Positions 17,265 to 26,338 are shown, counted from the stretch's first letter. The stretch: 45,568 bases of DNA from ARK-14 sp002899805 (GCA_039793985.1 JBAMMC010000018.1:1-45568), one strand, 5' to 3'. Notes: generated from the letters alone by a model not told the origin. Numbers and translations are program-made.

Positions 17265-18020
17265 CTACCTCCCTCTTGTATATATCGAAGCGAAGTATTT
17301 CTTGACTATTTCATGTTTCGGATTAGATATCAGCTCTTCGGGAGGTCCTTGCTCCACAATCTTTCCTCCATACATGAACAAAAGTTCATTAGCAACTTCC
17401 AAAGCGAAGTGTAGCTCATGAGTAACAATTAAACTGGTCATCCCAGCATCAGAGAGCTCTTTGATGACCTGCAAGACCTCGCCTACTAGTGAAGGATCTA
17501 GAGCAGAAGTCGGCTCATCATATAGAATTATTGAGGGTTGCATAGCAAGAGCTCTAGCTATCGCTACCCTCTGCTTTTCTCCTCCTGAGATCTGTGCGGG
17601 ATATTTATTCCATAGTTCTTTCGATATGTGAACTCTCTCTAGAGCTTTCGCAGCGATTTTATAGGCTTCTTCTTCTGGAATTTTCTTTACTTTGACAGGT
17701 CCTATCATTACATTTTTCAGCACTGTCAAGTGATTGAAGAGATTGAATTCTTGAAATACGAATCCTATCCTTTGTCTCATTTTGTTTATATCTACATCGG
17801 GATCTGTGAGTTCAATCCCTTCGAGCCATATCTTTCCTGAGTCAGGTGTAGTTAGCAAATTTATGCATTTTAGCAATGTACTCTTCCCAACACCGCTTGG
17901 TCCTAGGATAACCTTTGTGATGCCTTTTTCAACCTGAAGAGTTACCCCATCTAGGACTACCTTATTGTTGTAACTTTTCTTGAGGTTTTCTACCTTAAGG
18001 ATAACGTTGCCGTTTGACAT
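17265..18020 (-). CDS. glnQ: Polar amino-acid ABC transporter ATPase
   Basis: A 251-residue cytosolic ATPase of the GlnQ/HisP family that energises import. Walker A is GPSGVGKST (about 38-46), the Q-loop is FVFQEFNLF, the signature ISGGEKQRVAIARAL, Walker B IILYDEPTSALD and the H-loop VTHE. It sits one base after the permease 1 stop, with a GGAGGG ribosome site inside the end of that gene. The name glnQ marks the family, not proven glutamine specificity. Confidence 0.92.
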   Translation of the reverse strand: MSNGNVILKVENLKKSYNNKVVLDGVTLQVEKGITKVILGPSGVGKSTLLKCINLLTTPDSGKIWLEGIELTDPDVDINKMRQRIGFVFQEFNLFNHLTVLKNVMIGPVKVKKIPEEEAYKIAAKALERVHISKELWNKYPAQISGGEKQRVAIARALAMQPSIILYDEPTSALDPSLVGEVLQVIKELSDAGMTSLIVTHELHFALEVANELLFMYGGKIVEQGPPEELISNPKHEIVKKYFASIYTRGR

Positions 18021-18021
18021 T

Positions 18022-18657
18022 TCATTTCCCTCCTATAAGCCCCGGTATCTGTACTTTCTCATAGATGATGTTGAACACCTTCGTACCACCATAAGTGAGT
18101 GCTATGAAGAGAAGACCCGCAACAAGATAAGGAATAAAGTAGGAGCCTATTGAAATAGTAACATATCTGGTTCTGGTGAGGATCTCTAAAACTCCAAGAG
18201 CAAAACAGATAGAGGAGTCTTTTAGCATTATAGCATATTGGTTTGTCCATCCAGGTATCGCTATTCTCAAAGCTTGCGGAAGGATTATTCTTCGCACTGC
18301 TTCCCACTTTCCCATTCCAAGAGATCTCGCAGCAAGCATTTGTCCAGGGTCTATTGACTCGAGCGCAGCTCGAAATATCATGCTCTGATAAGCCCCATCT
18401 CTAGTACCTAGAGCAAGTATGCTAGTAGCCATTGCCGACAACTTTACCCCGAATATGATTGGAAATATTCCCCAATAATACAAAAAAAGGAGAACAATCA
18501 GTGGGATGCTTCTGTAGACCCAAACATATATATCTACTAGAAACCTAGAAAGCCTTCCTCCATAGACTCGTAATATAGCAAATGGGACTCCTATAGCGAA
18601 CCCCAGCAAGAGACCTCCTCCAACTAGTGATAAAGTCCATATAACTCCTTCAAGCAT
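18022..18657 (-). CDS. Polar amino-acid ABC transporter permease 1 (true start probably ATA 18696)
   Basis: A membrane subunit of the HisMQ/GlnP type with about 5 helices; the ATPase-contact loop reads AARSLGMGKWEAVRRIILPQALR. The first ATG gives MLEGVIWTL, which removes the beginning of the first membrane segment. In frame upstream, the sequence reads ISGLGLLWSYLPY, exactly the kind of N-terminus expected for this family. That stretch has no ATG, GTG or TTG before the stop, but GAGGTGA (overlapping the binding-protein stop) is followed after six bases by ATA 18696-18694. I list the ATG coordinates and regard ATA as the more probable start. Confidence 0.85.
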   Translation of the reverse strand: MLEGVIWTLSLVGGGLLLGFAIGVPFAILRVYGGRLSRFLVDIYVWVYRSIPLIVLLFLYYWGIFPIIFGVKLSAMATSILALGTRDGAYQSMIFRAALESIDPGQMLAARSLGMGKWEAVRRIILPQALRIAIPGWTNQYAIMLKDSSICFALGVLEILTRTRYVTISIGSYFIPYLVAGLLFIALTYGGTKVFNIIYEKVQIPGLIGGK

Positions 18658-18707
18658 GTATGGAAGATAGCTCCAGAGGAGGCCCAGACCCGATATCTTT
18701 GGTCACC

Positions 18708-19583
18708 TCATTTCAGGTTCCACTTTTCCAGAAGCTGATCCCACATGGGGCTCGACATCAGCTTGGAAAGAGCATCGTTTATTTGGTTTCTCAACCATAT
18801 ATCTCCAGGTCTTGTAGCTATTGCATAGCTTTCATATGCTCCAAGCGTTCCTACTACCCTGAGCTTAGATGCTGCGTCGGGATGTGTTCTAAGGTATGGT
18901 TCAAAGAACGCTGAGTCAGTTATCATAGCTATAGCTGTTCCTTTCAGAACAGCTTCAGTGGCAGCAGTATATGAATCAAGCCCTAACTTCTGGAAGCGAT
19001 AACCTTCGTTAAGTAGCTTAGTAGCCCACTCATCCGAAGTAGCTCCTAATTCTACAGCAATCGGCTGACCTGAGTTAAGTATTTGTTCCATGGTCATATT
19101 CACATCATTTCTTGTGACAAGCTCATGGATGTATGAGTAGTAAGGGATTGAGAACCATATCTGCTGAGATCTTTGGGCTGTTATAGTCATCCCGGACATA
19201 ATTACATCAATATCTCCGTTGACTAAAGCAGTGACAATTGTTGACCAATCCCAAGGCTTGTATACAAGAGTCCAGTTATACTGACTCGCTATCCATTTCA
19301 TAACATCAACATCAAATCCAGCAGCAGTACCGTTGGGAAGAACATAAGTAAATGGAGGGTAGTTGGCATCAAAGCCATAAACTATCGTCACAGTCTGATT
19401 TGGAGGAGGAGGATTCGTGAATTTGCTTTTTGGAATAGCACAAAGCTCAGAGGGAGAAGGCGCTGAAGGAGCAGGCTTAGCGATCCATCCTATTGCCAAT
19501 CCGATGATTAATCCTAATACTAATACGACTATAACTGTTGTAGTGGCAGAAGATTTCTTTTTCGGGATAGTTTGTTCACTCAA
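18708..19583 (-). CDS. Polar amino-acid ABC transporter substrate-binding protein
   Basis: An extracytoplasmic binding protein of family 3 (SBP_bac_3). A hydrophobic anchor (TTVIVVLVLGLIIGLAIGW) and a short Pro/Ser linker are followed by YGFDANYPPFTYVLPNGTAAGFDVDVM, the standard first lobe, and then GDIDVIMSGMTIT. The open frame extends to 19724, but that extension crosses the TATA element at about 19621-19636. TTG 19583 has AGGGGTGAT 8 bases ahead of it and is my choice; GTG 19595 is the alternative. It is the first gene of the importer operon. No residue that fixes the amino-acid specificity can be read with confidence. Confidence 0.86.
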   Translation of the reverse strand: MSEQTIPKKKSSATTTVIVVLVLGLIIGLAIGWIAKPAPSAPSPSELCAIPKSKFTNPPPPNQTVTIVYGFDANYPPFTYVLPNGTAAGFDVDVMKWIASQYNWTLVYKPWDWSTIVTALVNGDIDVIMSGMTITAQRSQQIWFSIPYYSYIHELVTRNDVNMTMEQILNSGQPIAVELGATSDEWATKLLNEGYRFQKLGLDSYTAATEAVLKGTAIAMITDSAFFEPYLRTHPDAASKLRVVGTLGAYESYAIATRPGDIWLRNQINDALSKLMSSPMWDQLLEKWNLK

Positions 19584-19616
19584 CTTATGTATCACCCCTA
19601 AATAATGGGTTGTTTT

Positions 19617-19637
19617 TAATATATATAAATATATATC
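19617..19637 (-). promoter_or_regulatory. TATA box of the amino-acid importer operon
   Basis: A long TATATA-type tract on the minus strand predicts a transcript start near 19602, just upstream of the ribosome site (19592-19600) and the GTG/TTG starts. It shows that the longer open frame up to 19724 is not the real start. Confidence 0.6.
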
Positions 19638-19761
19638 TGAACCTAAGAACGAAAAAACCGGTAAAATAGAGTGAAACTTTGTGTATAGTACTAATGATGG
19701 GCTCTTGTTTCTCCTCTTCTGCAAAAAGTAAGATAACTCTGTTGATTCCTCGAAAATTTCT

Positions 19762-20400
19762 TCAAGATTTATTATCGGCGTGAATAGGCATCGCCTTCTC
19801 AGCTATACTTTTTCCAAGGTTATAAGCTTTTTTTGATATTTCAATTGCTCTCTCTGATTTCAGAACTTTCCTAATACCTTCTAATGCTGCATCATCATCA
19901 AAAACTCCTGAGAGCATGATGAAAGCCCCCAATACGGTAGCGTTAATAGCTCTCAGTGTACCTACGACTTCCTTGACCAGTTTTGGTTCTATTGAAATGA
20001 GATTGCCTTCGGAATGTTTTCTTATAGCTTCTAAATATGATGGTACTTTTTCGACTTGTTTTTTTCCTTCCAATGAGGCCGATATCGGGGGTTTTACTTC
20101 TGTTGAAGTGATTACCCATCCGCCGAACTTCAAATAGGAAAGGCTCCTAACACATTCAAAAAGCTCTAGGCACAAAAGATAGTCTGCTTCTCCTTTAGAA
20201 AATATAGGGGAATAGACCTCTTCATTTATACCTATCCTCACAAAGCTCAAAACACTTCCGAACCTCTGAGCCATGCCTAATATCTCTCCGGTCGTAATGC
20301 GGTAGCCTTTTATAGCAGATGCTTCTGCTATCATTCGAGAGAGAGAAAGACCCCCCTGACCTCCTACTGAGGATATTAATATGTTAATCTTTTTTTGCAA
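19762..20400 (-). CDS. iorB: Indolepyruvate ferredoxin oxidoreductase, beta subunit
   Basis: The small subunit of IOR, which oxidatively decarboxylates aryl-pyruvates from Trp, Phe and Tyr to aryl-acetyl-CoA and reduces ferredoxin. About 212 residues with the gamma-domain signature SVGGQGGLSLSRMIAEA near the N-terminus. I chose TTG 20400, which has GGTGA five bases ahead; GTG 20412 is an alternative. It overlaps iorA by 17 bases, so the two subunits are made together in the order acdA-iorA-iorB. Confidence 0.88.
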   Translation of the reverse strand: MQKKINILISSVGGQGGLSLSRMIAEASAIKGYRITTGEILGMAQRFGSVLSFVRIGINEEVYSPIFSKGEADYLLCLELFECVRSLSYLKFGGWVITSTEVKPPISASLEGKKQVEKVPSYLEAIRKHSEGNLISIEPKLVKEVVGTLRAINATVLGAFIMLSGVFDDDAALEGIRKVLKSERAIEISKKAYNLGKSIAEKAMPIHADNKS

Positions 20401-22240
20401 CCTTCTCACCACTCACTATTGCTTCTTCTGGACAATACTTTGCGCATAGACCGCACCCGTAGCAATCATCTTCCATTATTTTGACTTTTCCCTCTTCTGT
20501 AGTGTAGAGAGCAGGACATCCTGTGGCTCTGATGCATGCGAGACATCCAGTACAGAGATCTTCCAAAACAATATAGTAGCCAGGTCTCCCTCTTTTTCTC
20601 ATTTCATATATAGCACACGGAGCTCTAGCTATAATGATGTTGACTCCTTTTTTCTTGAGAAGCTCAGCAACTGTTTTTGTCATCTCATCTATTCTGTATG
20701 GGTCTACTATTCTCACTTCGTCCGCTCCTATTCCCCTTACAACATCTTCGATTTTAACTTCTTTTGTTCTTCTTCCAGTTTCCGTTTCAATCCAAGCCGG
20801 TGTTGCTTGGTGGCCGGTCATAGCTACAACGCTGTTATCCAGTATTACAATCAACATATCAACTTTTTTGTTAACAGCTTCGATAAGAGGCGGAATTCCG
20901 GTATGGAAAAAAGTTGAATCTCCTATTGTCGCAATCACGGGCTTTTCAAAACCAGCAATTTTCAGTCCAACGGCCATGGAAATGCTTGCTCCCATGCTAT
21001 GTTCAGTCCATATAGCATTGAGAGGGGGGTATACACTAAGAGCGTAGCAACCAATATCTCCGAATATTGGGACCTCTTTCCTATTGAAGCCTGCTTTGGA
21101 AATTCCCGCAAGTATAGCCAGGTACGAATTTCTATGTGGACATCCGGGACAAAGGGGTGGAGGTCTTTGTGGGACCTGTATCTCTTCAGCTCTCCAGACG
21201 ACATCCTTTCTCTTTATTGACAGAAAAGATCCGATTATTTCTGGAGATAATTCTCCTTCTAGAGGAAGCCCTCCGTTCAATTTTCCGAATATTTTAGCAT
21301 TTATGTTCAGGGCATCAGTATTAGCTCTCAGGAGCGTTTCAATGAAAGGATCCAGTTCCTCGACAACATATATTTCTTCACAACCCTTGAGGGACTCCGA
21401 GAGAAAAGGAATCGGAAATGGATATAGAAGTCCTAGCTTTATAATTTTAAAAGCATTTTTTTCAGAAGATAGAGCTTCTTTCACATATTGATAGGCAACC
21501 CCTTCAGTAACAATGCACTTTTTTCCCTCTCCCTCTATTGAGTTTAACGGATATTTCGTGCTTTTTTCCAGGTCTCTTAATCTATTGTTCAGCCATTTAT
21601 GTCTAGCTAAATTCCATGACATTCCAGCTCTAACGAACCTTTCGGGATCCCTTGAAAAAGACTTAAACTTTTTAGGTTCAATGATTTCTCCAGCTATGAC
21701 ATCCCCCACTGCATGGTTAACTCTTGTTGTTGTTCTCAGAATGACCGGTAGCTCGAATTCTTCGCTCATTGTTATTCCTATGATGGTGAAGTCCTTTGCT
21801 TCTTGAGGATTAGATGGGGAGATCATTGGCAACTTCGCTAAAGGTCCATACCATCTGCTATCCTGCTCAGTTTGTGTAGTTATTGGTCCAGGATCATCGG
21901 CAACCAAAATAATCATTCCACCATTTACTCCCGAATAAGCTGCTGAAAGCAGTGGGTCGGATGCTATGTTCAGCCCAGGTCCCTTCATTGTAACAAGACT
22001 CCTTGCTCCCCCAATAGATGCTCCGAAGGCAATCTCCAGAGCGACTTTTTCGTTTATTGCCCATTCTGCATACATGTCTGCTTTGTATTCTTGAAGAGTC
22101 ATTATCACCTCACTGGATGGAGTCCCTGGATAGCCCACAGCAACCCAAACTCCCGCTTCAAGCGCACCCCTTGCTATTGCCTCGTTGCCCATCATAACAA
22201 GTTTTGTACCTTTTTTCGCTTTCAAAGGATTCTCATTCAT
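20384..22240 (-). CDS. iorA: Indolepyruvate ferredoxin oxidoreductase, alpha subunit
   Basis: The catalytic subunit of IOR, 618 residues. The N-terminal pyrimidine-binding region reads GNEAIARGALEAGV and YPGTPSSE. The TPP/Mg site is in GDIGCYAL and GDSTFFHTGIPPLIEAVN with DNSVVAMTGHQ. Two ferredoxin-type Cys groups close the protein: CTGCLACIRATGCP and CYGCGLCAKYCP (about 565-610). In the first group the last spacing is longer than the classical CxxCxxCxxxCP. Its ATG directly abuts the acdA stop with no gap. IOR needs no gamma or delta subunit, so iorA and iorB form the whole enzyme. Confidence 0.94.
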   Translation of the reverse strand: MNENPLKAKKGTKLVMMGNEAIARGALEAGVWVAVGYPGTPSSEVIMTLQEYKADMYAEWAINEKVALEIAFGASIGGARSLVTMKGPGLNIASDPLLSAAYSGVNGGMIILVADDPGPITTQTEQDSRWYGPLAKLPMISPSNPQEAKDFTIIGITMSEEFELPVILRTTTRVNHAVGDVIAGEIIEPKKFKSFSRDPERFVRAGMSWNLARHKWLNNRLRDLEKSTKYPLNSIEGEGKKCIVTEGVAYQYVKEALSSEKNAFKIIKLGLLYPFPIPFLSESLKGCEEIYVVEELDPFIETLLRANTDALNINAKIFGKLNGGLPLEGELSPEIIGSFLSIKRKDVVWRAEEIQVPQRPPPLCPGCPHRNSYLAILAGISKAGFNRKEVPIFGDIGCYALSVYPPLNAIWTEHSMGASISMAVGLKIAGFEKPVIATIGDSTFFHTGIPPLIEAVNKKVDMLIVILDNSVVAMTGHQATPAWIETETGRRTKEVKIEDVVRGIGADEVRIVDPYRIDEMTKTVAELLKKKGVNIIIARAPCAIYEMRKRGRPGYYIVLEDLCTGCLACIRATGCPALYTTEEGKVKIMEDDCYGCGLCAKYCPEEAIVSGEKVAKKD

Positions 22241-23563
22241 TCAACTCAGCCCCACATATTTCAGAGCATAGAGGGTCCTTGCTAAGTTCGAGGGCGAGGA
22301 CACTACAGGGATAAACCTAGATGCTCTCTTCGTTACTTCTCTGCTCCCCGCGCCTGCAAAAAGACCTATAGTCGGAAGAGTAAAGGAATTTGAAGCATCA
22401 TCAATTGCTTTACTGATTCTTTCAGGAGTCTCTGCGGCTGTAGGAACGTATATTAAAGCGGCTATATCATACTCTTCTCTCAATTCCTTCCTTTTGAGAA
22501 CTTCTAATACATCTTCTATGGAAGCATCGCCCCCCAAATCGAGAGGATTCCCCAATTTTATCCTCTTCCTGAACTTTTCTGGTAGAATATCGAGATTTTT
22601 AGGCTCTTTCACCTTTATTCCAAGTTCATCCATAATGGATAGCGATATCACGCCGACTCCTCCGGAATTGGTAACAATGATGGGTCTCTCGAATTTTCTT
22701 TCCCCTATTCTCCTAAGCACTTCACATACTTCCACAGCTTCATCGATATCAGAAGCTAAATAACCTCCGATTTGCCTTACTGCAGCTTGGAATATGGAGT
22801 AATCTGTTGCAATTCCTCCCGTATGTGATCTAGCTGCCTTTTCGCTAGATTCCCCCCTACCACCTTTAATAACACATAAAGGCTTCCCCTCTTTTCTCAG
22901 CATAGACCCCAATTCGAGAAATGCCTTTCCATTTTTAAGCCACTCAATGTAAGCAATTACGCTTTCAGTTGAACTGTCATGAAGAGCATACTCTAGCCCG
23001 TCTTCAACCGAGATATCCATCGAATTTCCTAGGCTTAAAAAGAAGGATATACCAGATGATAGTTCAGATAAGTGAGAAATTATGACGCCACCAACAGCTC
23101 CACTCTGTGCTATTACACCAACGTTCCCCTTTTCCGGTAGGATCTCTATACTGGCATGCAGACTGAATTTGCTTATGGATATTCCTGCCGAGTTGGGACC
23201 GACAATTCTCAAAACGCCCTTCTCAACGGGTTCAGAGAATGAAGACAAATCTCCTTCAAATTCTGAAGTAATTAGCACAACAAGCTTAGAGCCCTTCGCA
23301 GCTGAATCCTTAAGCACGTTTGCTACCTCGCTCGGAGGTACTGCTACAACGACAACGTCGGGTACTCTCGGAAGTTCTGAAACTGTCGCATATGTCTTAA
23401 TACCATAAATTTCACTATATTTCGGATTTACTGGGAATATCTCTCCCTTAAAACCCCATGCGATAAGATTTCCCAAGATGGTGTTGCCAACTTTTCCTTC
23501 GATGGGGGAGGCTCCAACTATTGCTACGGAAGAGATGTTCTTTATAGCTTCATGGAGGCGCAT
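22241..23563 (-). CDS. acdA: ADP-forming acyl-CoA synthetase, alpha subunit
   Basis: The alpha subunit of the archaeal NDP-forming acetate/aryl-acetate CoA ligase, which makes ATP from CoA thioesters. 440 residues: a CoA-binding Rossmann domain (SVAIVGASPIEGKVGN at about 12-27), a succinyl-CoA-synthetase-like ligase domain with GVIAQSGAVGG, and the phosphorylated His in ARSHTGG (about 245). The beta (ATP-grasp) subunit is not in this window. Being directly upstream of iorA, it probably converts the aryl-acetyl-CoA from IOR to the free acid with substrate-level ATP formation. GAGGTGG precedes ATG 23563. Confidence 0.9.
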   Translation of the reverse strand: MRLHEAIKNISSVAIVGASPIEGKVGNTILGNLIAWGFKGEIFPVNPKYSEIYGIKTYATVSELPRVPDVVVVAVPPSEVANVLKDSAAKGSKLVVLITSEFEGDLSSFSEPVEKGVLRIVGPNSAGISISKFSLHASIEILPEKGNVGVIAQSGAVGGVIISHLSELSSGISFFLSLGNSMDISVEDGLEYALHDSSTESVIAYIEWLKNGKAFLELGSMLRKEGKPLCVIKGGRGESSEKAARSHTGGIATDYSIFQAAVRQIGGYLASDIDEAVEVCEVLRRIGERKFERPIIVTNSGGVGVISLSIMDELGIKVKEPKNLDILPEKFRKRIKLGNPLDLGGDASIEDVLEVLKRKELREEYDIAALIYVPTAAETPERISKAIDDASNSFTLPTIGLFAGAGSREVTKRASRFIPVVSSPSNLARTLYALKYVGLS

Positions 23564-23653
23564 TGTTGACGATCCACCTCTATGATTTCATCCCATAATT
23601 AAAAACCTCTCCTAATTTCTACACTCTGTATATGTTTTGTTAGGACATGCTAG

Positions 23654-23676
23654 CCCCCATCCTAGAGAGCGAGGAT
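23654..23676 (-). repeat. Short hairpin at the presumed right end of the decayed element
   Basis: ATCCT and AGGAT flank an eight-base loop beside a run of five C (GGGGG on the minus strand). It stands where a TnpB guide-RNA/right-end hairpin would be expected. Confidence 0.3.
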
Positions 23677-24340
23677 TTCGGCGTTCGAAGCAGGCTTTAC
23701 GCCTTGTCCCTCATCTACCGCTTTGGGAGTTTGACCGCTATCTCATCCCCTGCGTTAATGAGGTGCATAGGCTACATTCATGGAAGCTTTCATTTCACTA
23801 TATTTGGGAACATTCTACGATATCATATTCTCGGTAGAACATTTAAGTTTTTTCCACGAACCCTTCTCCGACATAAATGGTTGGGTTTTCCATATTGAAT
23901 GCTTAAAAAATTCTATAGGTTGAAAAATTCAGGGTATTCGCGATAATTTTTCATCTTCTTGCTTCAAAGACCGTTTCTCCCTAGATGTTTGTTCGAATTA
24001 TTTCACAGTGCTCCACAAAAACATTCAGAGGTTCCACTTCGTTCAAAGGGTTTCAGATAGCGTGATTCCATAATAGGTGGCCGTCGAGCCCAATGGATCG
24101 GTCCCATGCAAGCATACCTAAAGGGCCTGGAGCTTTTCTCTATCGCTCCGAAGAACTCCAATATATACGAATTTCACAGCTTTCTTATAGAAATTCCTCT
24201 TGAACATGAAATTGCATGTAGACTCCAAAATAATATAAGTTCCTATCCTAGCTTTAAAAGGTGAAGCATCTATTTTTAAACTCGAACGAATGCTAAAAAC
24301 CTGTAGAATCATGGTCAAGTAGGTAAGGGGTCATCCCGAA
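23662..24340 (-). pseudogene. Decayed IS605-type TnpB remnant
   Basis: This 0.8-kb gap between genes has no intact frame. On the minus strand, one frame interrupted by several stops reads like the end of a TnpB protein: DIVECSQI followed by ESFHECSLC at about 23760-23830, comparable to the EV-NE-TS-TCSLCG zinc-finger block. The TnpB-like tail is followed by an ATCCT/AGGAT hairpin and GGGGGCTAGCATG near 23650, which resembles a right end. At the other side, CCCAATTCGGG (about 24335-24345) could be a left-end hairpin. The degree of decay makes the family call uncertain. Confidence 0.42.
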
Positions 24341-24386
24341 TTGGGAATATTTCAGTTTCGATTATACATAGGAAAAGGTGATAGTG

Positions 24387-25274
24387 ATGGCAATCCGCTT
24401 AGCTGACTTCAACTTGAAAAATCCAATTTTACTAGCGGGTGGGATGATAAATGATGAATTCATTTTTAAGGCAATAGAGCTCGGAATAGGAGCAGTCACA
24501 CTTGGAACGTACTCTTCTACAATACTCTCAACCCATCCTAAACCATGGCTATATAGGATTCCAGGAACAAGATGTTTTGTCAACTCATACGGGATCAGGC
24601 ACAGCTATATTGAAAAAGAAAAGGTGATAAGAAGAGCGATTTCTGAGGCAAAAGAAAGAAAAACAATTGTTGTATGTAGTTATATAGAGAGATCTCCTGA
24701 AGAATCATTAAAGGCAATAAAGTTCTTCGAAGAAGTAGGTTGCGATATATTGGAAATAAATACTACACCTCTCCTAATGGGATGTACTGTTCCAACAAAT
24801 TCAAAAAATTCTTTCGATGAGAGATCTCTGATAGAACTTATAAATGATTTTCTTCTGGTAGCTATGGAATCTTCCATGCCTATTTCCATTAAGTTTCCAT
24901 CGACTGTATTCAATGTGGTTGAAGCATGGAAGCAATTCAAGCAAACAGGAGCCTCCATAGCCCACGTAATGAATGCAGCAATTCCAGCTTTCGTCATTGG
25001 AAGAGCTGGTGAACCTTATTTCAGAACACAGAGCGGAATGGGAGGCCTGACTGGTGAATGTATAAAACCGATTTCGATAGCCAAAGTAAGAATACTGAGC
25101 AGGATGGGGGAGAAAAACATAATTGGAACAGGTGGAGTTATGTCAGTTTCCGACGTTAAAGACTATCTCGATTCAGGAGCTTCAGCTGTAGGAGTACATT
25201 CTATTATATATGTTTATGGGATTAAGGGGCTTGGAAAGATAATAGAGGAATCCGAAGAGTTATTTAGAAAATAG
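24387..25274 (+). CDS. Dihydroorotate dehydrogenase-like FMN oxidoreductase
   Basis: A TIM-barrel flavoprotein of about 295 residues related to PyrD and dihydropyrimidine dehydrogenase. The N-terminus LKNPILLAGGMIND and the C-terminal phosphate-binding block IIGTGGVMSVSDVKDYLDSGASAVGV are diagnostic. The centre differs from true PyrD: the usual NCPN motif is replaced by EINTTPLLMGC, and the catalytic loop reads TVPTNSKNSFD. No other pyrimidine gene is nearby. It is therefore best called a DHOD-like oxidoreductase of unknown substrate. I use ATG 24387, behind AAAGGTGA; GTG 24378 lies within that site. Confidence 0.75.
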   Translation: MAIRLADFNLKNPILLAGGMINDEFIFKAIELGIGAVTLGTYSSTILSTHPKPWLYRIPGTRCFVNSYGIRHSYIEKEKVIRRAISEAKERKTIVVCSYIERSPEESLKAIKFFEEVGCDILEINTTPLLMGCTVPTNSKNSFDERSLIELINDFLLVAMESSMPISIKFPSTVFNVVEAWKQFKQTGASIAHVMNAAIPAFVIGRAGEPYFRTQSGMGGLTGECIKPISIAKVRILSRMGEKNIIGTGGVMSVSDVKDYLDSGASAVGVHSIIYVYGIKGLGKIIEESEELFRK

Positions 25275-25289
25275 ATCATTTCATAAAAA

Positions 25290-25324
25290 AATATATATTT
25301 TAGGAATTACTATATAAAATATTG
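25290..25324 (+). promoter_or_regulatory. Promoter and probable leaderless TTG start of the AbrB-PhoU gene
   Basis: AATATATATTT at 25290-25300 is about 26 bases ahead of TTG 25322. No ribosome-binding motif lies between them, which fits a leaderless transcript beginning at or next to the TTG. Confidence 0.5.
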
Positions 25325-26338
25325 GGGAAAATCTTGTATAGGAGGAAGGTTCAAGTAGTTGGAGGATCCACTTACATAGTCAGTATACCAAAACAGTGGG
25401 CTGAAGAGATAGGAATAACTGAAGGAAGTGAAGTAGCAGTTGAAAAGCTATATGATAATTCTCTGAAAATCTACCCAGTTTCTGGTAAGGCAATAGAGCC
25501 TCCTTCATCAAGGTTGCATTTTTCTTGTGAAGAAAGCGATGAAGTCATAGCAAGAACAATTATAGCTCAGTATTTGTCGGTCGCTAAGGAAATAAAGATT
25601 ACCGCAAGCGATGTAGGATGCAAAGAAAGGATACTGAAAATTGTTGGGTTTCTGAAGAGCAAAGTCCTTGGCTTAGAAGTTGTTGAGGAAACAGCAAACG
25701 AGATCATACTTGGCATTATAGTTGATTTCAGATTTTCTAATCTACTCTCCGCGCAGCAGAAGATGCTCAAAACTCTCTCATCAATGTTTGAGGATATTGT
25801 TAACTCCGTTTTGAATGGAAATATGAATATGCTTAGTGATGTTTTTAAGAGAGATGATTTGCTCGATAGGTTATATCTTTATTCAATCAGGTATATTACA
25901 GCTTTAGCATCGACAACAGAAACTCAGGAAAGAATTCCCCCACAGCTGCTTCCTCATTACGCTTTAATCGCAAAGTCTTTGGAAAGAATAGGCGATCACA
26001 TATCGGCTATAGCAAAGAATTTGAAGGAGTCTATAGAAAAAAAGGAAATTGGTGAAGAACAACTAGTTGAATTGGAAAAATTCTTAAGAGAAGCGCAGAA
26101 TCTACTCGTGATGATGTCTCGCTTGTCAGAAAAATTTGACTATCCTCTTCTAGTTGAGGCTACAGGAACAGCGATATCTATGCTTAACAAGGAGATTGAA
26201 CTAAGGAGGGGGTTATCCCACCCTACCCTTTTTTATAGTTACATCGTTGAAAGCTGCAGAAGAATTGTGGCCTATTCAATAGATGTGTTGGAGAGCTTAT
26301 TGGATATTGCTGCATTGGTGCAAAGAAGCTTGGGATGA
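25322..26338 (+). CDS. AbrB-PhoU fusion regulator (phosphate-signalling type)
   Basis: A 338-residue cytosolic protein with an N-terminal SpoVT/AbrB DNA-binding fold (about 1-52: VVGGSTYIVSIPKQWAEEIGI and GSEVAVEKL) and a helical PhoU-like C-terminal region (about 110-335), including ERIGDHISAIAKNL, the metal/interaction motif of PhoU. This fusion is widespread in archaea and is presumed to control phosphate uptake genes or to sense their state. No pst genes are visible here, so the target is unknown. It starts at TTG 25322. Confidence 0.82.
   Translation: MGKILYRRKVQVVGGSTYIVSIPKQWAEEIGITEGSEVAVEKLYDNSLKIYPVSGKAIEPPSSRLHFSCEESDEVIARTIIAQYLSVAKEIKITASDVGCKERILKIVGFLKSKVLGLEVVEETANEIILGIIVDFRFSNLLSAQQKMLKTLSSMFEDIVNSVLNGNMNMLSDVFKRDDLLDRLYLYSIRYITALASTTETQERIPPQLLPHYALIAKSLERIGDHISAIAKNLKESIEKKEIGEEQLVELEKFLREAQNLLVMMSRLSEKFDYPLLVEATGTAISMLNKEIELRRGLSHPTLFYSYIVESCRRIVAYSIDVLESLLDIAALVQRSLG

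Noticed and set aside
20634..21047. 137-codon open frame antisense to iorA
   Set aside because: It lies over the TPP-binding region of iorA, which is clearly coding.
23647..23898. 83-codon plus-strand frame after acdA
   Set aside because: It has no recognisable motif and overlaps the region better explained by a minus-strand TnpB relic.
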